Positions 1 to 5,575 of a stretch of DNA of 9,994 nt are shown here, piece by piece (position 1 is the first letter of the stretch; each line of letters opens with the position of its first letter). Source of the DNA: an uncultured Lachnospiraceae bacterium (GTDB lineage: Bacteria > Bacillota > Clostridia > Lachnospirales > Lachnospiraceae); the NCBI GenBank assembly GCA_902803635.1, contig CADCQU010000045.1, forward strand, positions 1 through 9,994, given 5' to 3'. Below the pieces are notes generated by a model that searched no databases, was not told the origin of the DNA, and saw only the letters and a list, made by a program, of their open reading frames with translations. The translations under genes and the position numbers were made by a program.

Positions 1-87
1 ATTTCCGTGCCTGCAAGGAAGCTTCCAGTCAGCCAAAAATCCCAAATAACAAGCATTGTGGCTGATTTCCGTGCCTGCAAGGAAGCT
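1..87. repeat. 23-bp direct repeat, two copies 64 bases apart
   Basis: A 23-base word starting ATTTCCGTGCCTGCAAGG occurs identically at 1-23 and 65-87. The first copy begins at the window edge, so the true unit may extend further left. The 41 bases between the copies are unrelated to the repeat. Each copy contains TTCC and GGAA flanking a 10-base loop. A 64-base period fits the end of a CRISPR array, but it also fits a simple interspersed tandem repeat. Two copies, no visible leader and no cas gene do not allow a CRISPR call. Confidence 0.7.
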
Positions 88-101
88 GATGCGCAAAGCG
101 A

Positions 102-163
102 CGAAGAATCCCGTCAACTTTGTGAGAAACCTTACGGGATTCTTCGCTTCGCTCAGAATGACA
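102..163 (-). repeat. Interspersed repeat (TGTCATTCTGAGCGAAGCGA family), inverted copy
   Basis: Read on the minus strand, 163-134 gives TGTCATTCTGAGCGAAGCGA followed by AGAATCCCGT. The same core occurs at 6621-6728, 9171-9190 and 9941-9960. Here a perfect 13-base inverted repeat, CGAAGAATCCCGT at 102-114 and its complement at 134-146, encloses 19 bases, so the element could fold as a hairpin. Translations of such elements often appear in databases as spurious proteins (for example with PERSEG or ILRFAQND strings). I therefore call no gene across 7-271. Confidence 0.75.
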
Positions 164-256
164 AATCTTTCACGATGCGGACAAGTCCTTCTCAGCAGTG
201 CACCTGAACAGGTAACATATTTTTTTGCCAACGCAGGAATAAGTTTACAATTCTTC

Positions 257-283
257 TTGACAATCATTTAAAAACAATATAAT
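257..283 (+). promoter_or_regulatory. Likely sigma-A promoter for the PAP2-like gene
   Basis: A perfect -35 box TTGACA lies at 257-262 and a perfect -10 box TATAAT at 278-283, in an AT-rich stretch that contrasts with the GC-rich surroundings. The spacing is 15 bases, shorter than the ideal 17. The overlapping TAATAT at 280-285 would give 17. Transcription would begin near 290 and leave a leader of about 70 bases before the ATG at 361. Confidence 0.7.
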
Positions 284-360
284 ATAGTTTTTGAAACTAC
301 TTCATGTAATCATTTAATCAATGAACACAGTTTTCCTTGTCGCAGATAGGAGGAGCAGTC

Positions 361-957
361 ATGAAAAACACCGTCAAGAACACGCTTGCCCGCATTATCC
401 GCATCCTCTCGATCCCGCCGGTGATGGCGACGGGGCTGGTCATCCTGCTGGCCCTTCGAGATGACAATTTCCATAATCCGGTGGAGATTGCAATGACGAT
501 TCTCTTCCTGGCGATTTTCCCGGTGCTGGCCTATCCGATTTCCGCACTCGTGCCCTCCATCCGCAAAAAAGGCCGCGAGGGACAGCGGAACCTCGCCTTT
601 GCGACCACCGCGATTGGCTACCTCCTTGGCATGTTCTACGGGATATTCATCAGCAAAAACCCGAGCCTCATCATGCTCTACGGCATCTACCTCCTCTCGG
701 TGGTGCTTCTTCTGGTGGCTAACAAGGTTCTCCGCCTCCGCGCAAGCGGCCACGGCTGCTCCGTGACCGGGCCGCTATTCTTCCTGGGCTATTTTCTGGG
801 TCCCATCGGACTTCTTAGTGGAGCCGTCCTCTTTGGCTTCATCCTCTGGGCCTCTGTCGTCGCCAAACGCCACACCGTCAGCGAATTCCTCTCTGGAGCG
901 GGCATTTGCCTCATCTCCATTGCAAGCGTCTGCCTGCTTGCGGGGCAAATGCTGTAA
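361..957 (+). CDS. Divergent PAP2-like integral membrane protein
   Basis: A 198-residue protein with about five to six hydrophobic segments, near residues 17-33, 42-65, 80-98, 102-120, 138-168 and 178-195. The start at 361 is preferred over an in-frame ATG at 337 because AGGAGG at 348-353 is ideally placed. Traces of the PAP2 phosphatase signature are visible. K69-x6-R76 resembles motif 1 but is followed by Asn instead of Pro. A128-S-G-H131 resembles the PSGH motif. H171 followed four residues later by E175 resembles the HxxxD of motif 3, but its SR pair is not preserved. The family normally removes phosphate from lipid phosphates or pyrophosphates at the membrane. Substrate and activity here are unknown, and the altered motifs leave catalysis open. 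The gene stands alone on the plus strand with its own promoter and converges on the translation operon. Two copies of GGCAAATGC in opposite orientation lie in its last 56 bases. Confidence 0.75.
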   Translation: MKNTVKNTLARIIRILSIPPVMATGLVILLALRDDNFHNPVEIAMTILFLAIFPVLAYPISALVPSIRKKGREGQRNLAFATTAIGYLLGMFYGIFISKNPSLIMLYGIYLLSVVLLLVANKVLRLRASGHGCSVTGPLFFLGYFLGPIGLLSGAVLFGFILWASVVAKRHTVSEFLSGAGICLISIASVCLLAGQML

Positions 958-1020
958 TCGAATAGAAGACAGAGTTCCCCCGCCACATACCCGAGGCCAC
1001 GTGACTTGTCTCCTTCAAAA

Positions 1021-1071
1021 AACACAACGCCGCCGGGCCTCTCAAGACCCGGCGGCGTTGTGTTGCTTTTT
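1021..1071. terminator. Strong bidirectional intrinsic terminator
   Basis: A perfect 17-bp stem, 1021-1037 with 1048-1064 (the GC-rich part is CGCCGCCGGG), closes a 10-base loop. On the plus strand it is followed by GCTTTTT (1065-1071). On the minus strand the stem runs into six T residues (1022-1017). It therefore serves both convergent units: the PAP2-like gene from the left, and the rsgA/31-residue-peptide end of the minus-strand operon from the right. Confidence 0.92.
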
Positions 1072-1129
1072 GCGAACGCAAAGCCTCCTTTTGCCAGCAT
1101 CGCTTCGCAGTCATGGCCAACGATTGGCC

Positions 1130-1225
1130 TCATCTTGTCAGCAGCACGCCAACAATAGCCAAAAAGACCAACAGACCAAGCGTAAGAAGAAGGTACATCT
1201 TTAAAAAGTTCTTCCTGTTTTTCAT
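1130..1225 (-). CDS. Small single-pass membrane peptide, 31 residues, unrecognised
   Basis: ATG at 1225 and TGA at 1130 enclose 31 codons. AGGAGG stands upstream with a 6-base gap (ATTGTG), one of the best ribosome binding sites in the window. The peptide starts with a basic segment, MKNRKNFLKM. A run of about 19 hydrophobic residues follows (YLLLTLGLLVFLAIVGVLL), and it ends in TR. This is the pattern of a one-helix membrane peptide with a cytoplasmic N-terminus. It begins 44 bases after the rsgA stop and before the bidirectional terminator, so it is probably the last gene of the operon. I do not recognise the family. SpoVM, a 26-residue peptide gene lying a few genes after rsgA in Bacillus, is amphipathic and does not look similar. 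A type I toxin-like peptide is another possibility, but no antisense RNA is evident. Confidence 0.6.
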   Translation of the reverse strand: MKNRKNFLKMYLLLTLGLLVFLAIVGVLLTR

Positions 1226-1269
1226 CACAATCCTCCTGAAAATCCGATATAGCTTGCATTTCAGCCCGC

Positions 1270-2157
1270 TCAGTACCGCCTCCTCTCCTGCTCAGCGAGG
1301 TCGTCGTAGATGCGGACGTAGTTTTCGTAGCGGATCCCGGAAATCTTCCCTTCCGACAGAGCCTCACGGACCTTGCAGTCGGGCTCGTGGATGTGGGTGC
1401 AGCCGTCAAAACGGCAGCTTCCTTCGAAGGGGCCAAATTCCGGGTAGAAGAAGCGAAGCCTCTCTTTTTCAAGATCACGCGTCTCTAAAAATGTGAAACC
1501 GGGAGTGTCCATAAGGTACGTACCCTCCCCCGCCGGGATGAGCTGCGCGTGGCGGGTCGTATTCTTCCCGCGAAGGAGCTTTCGGGAAATCTCGCCCGTC
1601 TCCATCCGTACCCCGTCCTGACAGGCATTTGTCAGGGACGACTTGCCGACGCCGGATGGACCGGCGAGGAGCGTGGTCTTGCCTTTCAGATATTCGCGAA
1701 CCTCCGAAAGACCCTCGCCCGTCTCCACACAGGTAAAAAAGAGACGCACCCCGCTCTTTTCATAGGCGACTTCGAGCATTTGCCGCTCCGCATCGGTAGA
1801 AAGGTCCGTCTTGTTGAAGCAGACCGCCGACGGAACCCTTTGCTGCTCCATCGCGATGAGGAAGCGGTCAAGGAGCATCAGATTCGGATCCGGGCTGTGG
1901 ATGGCAAACAGCACCAGCGCCTGGTCGACATTTGCCGCCGCCGGGCGGAACAGCTCGTTCTTCCGGGGAAGGAGCTCCACAAGGTTCCCCTCCCGGTCGG
2001 CCTCGTGGGTAATCTCGATGCCCGCAAGGTCCCCCACAAGAGGCTTCCTCCCGTCCTTCCGGAAAATGCCCCTCGCCCTGCATTCATAAATGCCGGAGCC
2101 TGCCACGTCGACGTAGTAGAACCCGGCGATTCCCTTCACAATTTTTCCAACCAGCAT
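1270..2157 (-). CDS. rsgA: Ribosome small-subunit-dependent GTPase RsgA
   Basis: A 295-residue, full-length RsgA (YjeQ/CpgA) protein. The N-terminal OB-fold covers about residues 1-70. The GTPase domain is circularly permuted: the G4 motif NKTD (115-118) comes before the P-loop GPSGVGKSS (166-174), then G3 DTPG (217-220). The C-terminal zinc site is complete, with C248, C253, H255 and C261. The family binds the 30S subunit late in assembly, proofreads the decoding centre and releases on GTP hydrolysis. In Firmicutes it is one of the GTPases inhibited by (p)ppGpp, and it is often next to prkC, as here. The start at 2157 has only a modest GTGAGG site four bases upstream, weaker than its neighbours. 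A 263-base gap rich in hairpins separates it from prkC, so its expression may be set apart from the upstream genes. Confidence 0.97.
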   Translation of the reverse strand: MLVGKIVKGIAGFYYVDVAGSGIYECRARGIFRKDGRKPLVGDLAGIEITHEADREGNLVELLPRKNELFRPAAANVDQALVLFAIHSPDPNLMLLDRFLIAMEQQRVPSAVCFNKTDLSTDAERQMLEVAYEKSGVRLFFTCVETGEGLSEVREYLKGKTTLLAGPSGVGKSSLTNACQDGVRMETGEISRKLLRGKNTTRHAQLIPAGEGTYLMDTPGFTFLETRDLEKERLRFFYPEFGPFEGSCRFDGCTHIHEPDCKVREALSEGKISGIRYENYVRIYDDLAEQERRRY

Positions 2158-2211
2158 AAAACCTCACATAAATACTCTGAACATTCCGCGCTTCGCGCTC
2201 CATGTTCTTGC

Positions 2212-2258
2212 GACCGTCATATGTCCGCTCGCGCGAGCGCGGCGGCCGCATGACGGTC
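2212..2258. repeat. Long GC-rich inverted repeat
   Basis: A 9-bp outer stem, GACCGTCAT (2212-2220) with ATGACGGTC (2250-2258), encloses the 14-base perfect palindrome CGCTCGCGCGAGCG (2227-2240). No T-run follows on either strand, so this is not a standard terminator. Confidence 0.8.
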
Positions 2259-2277
2259 TGGTGCTGCAAATACAGGA

Positions 2278-2310
2278 GATGCCCACGGTATGGTTCCGTG
2301 GGCATCTTTT
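2278..2310 (+). terminator. Terminator-like hairpin pointing along the plus strand
   Basis: A perfect 11-bp stem, GATGCCCACGG (2278-2288) with its complement at 2296-2306, closes a 7-base loop and is followed by TTTT (2307-2310) on the plus strand only. No plus-strand gene precedes it. It is either part of a repeat, or it ends an undescribed plus-strand RNA from within the prkC-rsgA gap. Confidence 0.45.
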
Positions 2311-2420
2311 AATTCACAGAGCCGCGTAAGGAATTTTGCTGCCTTCGGCAGCACACGGCTCGCGAGAGGGGTAGAGGTTCGGCTATCGCCTCCTTCTACC
2401 CTATTTATTATTACAAAATA

Positions 2421-4838
2421 TCACGAAGGATTGAACGGGATGCCGTCCCAGACCTGGACGGGCGTGTAGGCGCCGTCGCGGAGCTCGTAGAGGACGATCT
2501 GGCCGTCGGGGACGCCCTCGGCACCCTCGGCCGTAAAGTTCATCGGGAAGCCAAGACCGTCACCCTCGGAAATCTGCTTCTCCACGCGGTCGTTGCCGAC
2601 GTACTGCACGATGTTGAGGATGTAGTGGCCGCCCGTATAGCTGCCGTTCGATTCCAGGACGGTGTTCGCAACCCAGCGACCACCGGTCTGGGCCGGCTGC
2701 TCGGAGGGCTGCTCGGCCGGCTGTTCAGAGGGCTGCTCCGGAGCCGGCTGTGCCGACACGCGGTTCACAAGAATGAGAATGTTGCTGCCGCGATCCACCT
2801 GGCTCTGTGGCGGCAGGCTCTGCTCCAGAACGATGCCATCACCGAAGCCGTCACGCGTGACTTCCTGCACCGTATAGGTGAGGCCGTCGGCGGTAATGGC
2901 GGCTATCGACTCCTCCAGCGGAATACCCGTGTAGTTCCGGATGGACACCTGCTCACTCTGCGGAGCCTCCGTCGGCTCCGGTGCCGCCGTCGGTTCCGTC
3001 GGATTCGTCGAACCAACGCTGACATAGCACGTAATCAACGTGGAGACCTCCTCAGGCGAACCAACGCTCGGAGAAGTGGCACAAACCCTTCCGTACTCAA
3101 AGACCGGATTCGGCTGGTACGAGAAGTGGATGTTCGTGAAACCATTCTCAGACATGACCTTCTGCGCCTCTTCCACGGTGAGGTTGATAACGTTCGGAAC
3201 ATACTTCTGCTCAGGTCCCAGGCTCCGTACGTAACTGATTTCCGACCCCTCCTCGACCTGGGTGCCAGGCACCGGATCCTGCTCGAGGACAACGCCGGCC
3301 GCGGAATTGTTGTCCATGCGCTCACTGATGTAGCGGAGGCTGAGGTTCCGCTCCTGGGCGGCCGTGCGCGCGTCCACCTCCGACATACCGACAATCTGGG
3401 GAACCTCGACCATCGGAACGGGTGTCGGCTCCGCGCTCTCCGTAGAGGACGTGGTGGTGGAGGACTCCACGCTGGAGGTCGTGCTGCTCTCAACAGCAGA
3501 GGTTGTGCTCGATGCCGGAGCAACCGTAGGCGTCTCCGTGGGCGCGGTGGTAACGACCGCATCACTCGAAGTCGTCGATCCGCCGCCGAAATTGAAGAGG
3601 CCCGCAGCCCGGCCGATGAAATAAATCAGTACGACGATGATCGCGGCAGCCACGACGAAGCCGCCGATGGTCACGGCCTTTTCCAGGCCGGAGGAGCCAC
3701 CGTCATCCTCGTCCTCGGGATAGGGTTCCTCCTCGGGGGCAGGCTCCTCATAGCCACCCTCGTCATAAGGTTCGGGAACACCGTCCGGCGGATAGCTCCC
3801 GTCCGGCGGATAGGCTCCGTTGCCGGCATAGGCCGTCTCGCTCCCGGCAAATGCGGCGGCCGCGCCGGCTGCCGCGGCGCCTGCCGCATAGTAGGCCGCG
3901 TCGGAATCGTTCTGGGCCTTCTGCTGCGCACCCCTGCGGATAGCCTCCTGCTGGGCCGGCGTCATGATCACGGTCCGCGCATGGTCCGAAAGCGGGGCCA
4001 GCTGCACGAAATGGCCGTTCGGATCCTGCAGCGAGTGCTTCAGGTCCTCGATGACCTCGCCCACCGTCTGGTACCGGCGGTCCACATTTTTCTGGGTACA
4101 TTTGTAAATAATCTGTTCCAGCGAGTACGGGAGATCCGGAGCAAACTTTGAAGGCGGCTCCATCTCGTCCTGCAAATGCTTGATGGCGATGGCGACCGTG
4201 GATTCCCCGTCAAATGGCACCCTGCCGGTGACCATCTCGTAGAGGGTGATACCCACGGAGTAAATGTCCGAGCGTGAGTCGGCATAGCCGCCGCGCACCT
4301 GCTCCGGGGAGCTGTAGTGTACCGAGCCCATCGCGTTCGCGCTGATGGTGTTGGAGGAGGCGGCCCGGGCGATGCCGAAGTCCGTCACCTTCACCTTCCC
4401 GTCCGTGGAAATGATGATGTTCTGCGGTTTCACGTCGCGGTGCACGATTTTCTGCGCATGCGCCGCCTGCAGGCCCATGCAGACCTGGATGGCGATGCTG
4501 GTGGCCTCGCGGACAGAGAGCTGTCCCTTCTTCCCGATATACTCCTTGAGCGTGATGCCCTCGACCAGCTCCATGACGATGTAATGGTTATCCCCGTCCT
4601 CGCCGACGTCGTAGACATTTACTATATTCGGGTTCGCAAGCCCCGCGGCGGCCTGAGCCTCCCGGCGGAACTTCGAAATGAACTGACTGTCCTCGCTGAA
4701 CTCCGGCTTCATCACCTTCACGGCCACGAAACGGTTCAGCTTGTGATCCTTGGCCTTGTAGACGTCGGCCATGCCGCCGGAGCCTACACGCCCGACGATC
4801 TCATATCTCTCCCCTAAAATCGTCCCTGCTTTTAACAT
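2421..4838 (-). CDS. prkC: PASTA-domain Ser/Thr protein kinase PrkC
   Basis: An 805-residue membrane kinase. The N-terminal Hanks-type kinase domain (about 12-270) has the Gly loop GRVGSGGMADVY (16-27), K41, E60, the catalytic loop HRDVKPQN (133-140) and DFG (153-155). The activation loop around 159-178 is rich in Ser and carries T164. The juxtamembrane region (about 313-385) is low-complexity, rich in Ala, then Pro and acidic residues. One membrane helix spans about 388-410. Outside lie a Ser/Thr-rich stalk (about 420-472), three PASTA domains (about 477-541, 544-609 and 629-694), an EQPS-type repeat linker (700-717) and a last domain (about 720-805). The family senses muropeptides and lipid II and controls growth, wall synthesis and exit from dormancy. 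The start overlaps the end of prpC by 7 bases, with GAGGAGG upstream, so the kinase and its phosphatase are translationally coupled. It is longer than Bacillus PrkC (about 650 residues) because of the linkers and C-terminal domain. Confidence 0.97.
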   Translation of the reverse strand: MLKAGTILGERYEIVGRVGSGGMADVYKAKDHKLNRFVAVKVMKPEFSEDSQFISKFRREAQAAAGLANPNIVNVYDVGEDGDNHYIVMELVEGITLKEYIGKKGQLSVREATSIAIQVCMGLQAAHAQKIVHRDVKPQNIIISTDGKVKVTDFGIARAASSNTISANAMGSVHYSSPEQVRGGYADSRSDIYSVGITLYEMVTGRVPFDGESTVAIAIKHLQDEMEPPSKFAPDLPYSLEQIIYKCTQKNVDRRYQTVGEVIEDLKHSLQDPNGHFVQLAPLSDHARTVIMTPAQQEAIRRGAQQKAQNDSDAAYYAAGAAAAGAAAAFAGSETAYAGNGAYPPDGSYPPDGVPEPYDEGGYEEPAPEEEPYPEDEDDGGSSGLEKAVTIGGFVVAAAIIVVLIYFIGRAAGLFNFGGGSTTSSDAVVTTAPTETPTVAPASSTTSAVESSTTSSVESSTTTSSTESAEPTPVPMVEVPQIVGMSEVDARTAAQERNLSLRYISERMDNNSAAGVVLEQDPVPGTQVEEGSEISYVRSLGPEQKYVPNVINLTVEEAQKVMSENGFTNIHFSYQPNPVFEYGRVCATSPSVGSPEEVSTLITCYVSVGSTNPTEPTAAPEPTEAPQSEQVSIRNYTGIPLEESIAAITADGLTYTVQEVTRDGFGDGIVLEQSLPPQSQVDRGSNILILVNRVSAQPAPEQPSEQPAEQPSEQPAQTGGRWVANTVLESNGSYTGGHYILNIVQYVGNDRVEKQISEGDGLGFPMNFTAEGAEGVPDGQIVLYELRDGAYTPVQVWDGIPFNPS
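2695..2742 (-). repeat. Four 12-bp imperfect tandem repeats inside prkC
   Basis: On the plus strand the units are GGCTGCTCGGAG, GGCTGCTCGGCC, GGCTGTTCAGAG and GGCTGCTCCGGA, at 2695, 2707, 2719 and 2731. Each unit is four codons, so they encode a flexible linker of EQPS or EQPA units between the third PASTA domain and the C-terminal domain. Copy number could change in frame by slippage. Confidence 0.85.
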
Positions 4839-5575
4839 TCTACCTCCTCGTCCGCATCCGGTTCAACGATGACAACCCCTATATTGTCCATCCCGCCATG
4901 TGCATTTGCCATTTCCACGAGCCGTCTTGCCTTCTCCTCCGCTGAAAACGGCCTCTCCACGATTGCCTCCATCTCCGCGTCCTCCACCATGCCGTGGAGG
5001 CCGTCGGTACACATGAGAATCGTGCTGCCCGGTGTGACCTTGTAATCAAAAAAGTCCATGTTTACCTTTTCCCCCATACCAATTGCCCGGGTGATGATGT
5101 TCCTGTCCGGGTGGTAGCGGGCTTCCTCACGGGTAATCTCCCGGAGGCGTACCATCTCCTCGACGAGGGAATGGTCGTGTGTAACCTGCCGAAAGCGCCC
5201 ATCATATAGGTACATCCGGCTGTCCCCTACATTTGCCGTATAGGCAAAGTTGCCGACCACCGTCGTCACGACGACGGTCGTGCCCATTCCGGCCAGCGCA
5301 CGGTGTTCCTCCGCCTCCCGGCGAACACCGGCATTTGCCTCCTCGATGGCCGCGCGGATGAGACGGATGGGATTTCTCTCCTCGCTCTCCGCAACGGACC
5401 GCACGATTGTCTCCACGGTGTACCTCGATGCGAAGTCCCCCGCGTTGTGCCCTCCCATGCCGTCCGCGACGATGAAGAGGTTCGGGAGCTTTCCCACAGG
5501 CTCTGCCGAGGCAAATACGCTGTCCTGATTCATTTGTCTTATTCGTCCAATATCAGTGATCGCAAATGCCTTCAT
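4832..5575 (-). CDS. prpC: PP2C-family protein phosphatase PrpC/Stp
   Basis: A 247-residue, single-domain PPM/PP2C phosphatase, the usual length for the bacterial form. The metal-binding motifs are all present: D8 with NQDS (16-19), ADGMGGH (37-43) with D38, VGDSR (116-120), the TDG motif at 190-192 with D191, and GMDNIG (228-233) with D230. It removes phosphate from Ser and Thr residues of PrkC and its substrates in the cytoplasm, using Mn or Mg ions. The ATG at 5575 overlaps the rlmN stop by four bases (ATGA), with AAGGA just upstream. At its other end it overlaps prkC by seven bases. This kinase and phosphatase pairing is conserved across Firmicutes. No signal peptide or membrane segment is seen. 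Confidence 0.97.
   Translation of the reverse strand: MKAFAITDIGRIRQMNQDSVFASAEPVGKLPNLFIVADGMGGHNAGDFASRYTVETIVRSVAESEERNPIRLIRAAIEEANAGVRREAEEHRALAGMGTTVVVTTVVGNFAYTANVGDSRMYLYDGRFRQVTHDHSLVEEMVRLREITREEARYHPDRNIITRAIGMGEKVNMDFFDYKVTPGSTILMCTDGLHGMVEDAEMEAIVERPFSAEEKARRLVEMANAHGGMDNIGVVIVEPDADEEVEC

Larger units (their letters stand above)
2158..2420 (-). other. Hairpin-dense spacer between prkC and rsgA
   Basis: There is no coding sequence here that I can support. Five consecutive inverted repeats occupy it. 2179-2184 pairs with 2202-2207, with GCGC-TTC-GCGC inside. 2212-2220 pairs with 2250-2258. 2278-2288 pairs with 2296-2306. 2319-2324 pairs with 2356-2361 and encloses the 7-bp hairpin 2337-2353. 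2369-2375 pairs with 2395-2401. If prkC and rsgA are cotranscribed, all of these lie in the transcript just before rsgA. None has a T-run on the minus strand, so none is a clear terminator for prkC. The possibilities are a mosaic of short repeats or a structured leader RNA. Confidence 0.6.

Noticed and set aside
202..227. Small hairpin ACCTG-AA-CAGGT followed by a T-run on the plus strand, as a terminator
   Set aside because: The stem is only 5 bp, with six bases between it and the T-run, and no gene is visible upstream within the window.
7..271. Two open frames of 66 and 71 codons at the left end
   Set aside because: They are translations of the direct and interspersed repeats (strings such as ILRFAQND), with no ribosome binding site.
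1549..2253. Plus-strand open frame of 234 codons over rsgA
   Set aside because: It is a shadow of rsgA, whose motifs are complete on the minus strand.
2625..4151. Long open frame (508 codons) on the plus strand across prkC
   Set aside because: It lies antisense to clear kinase and PASTA coding sequence and is Arg-rich with no domain. It is a frame shadow of GC-rich codons.
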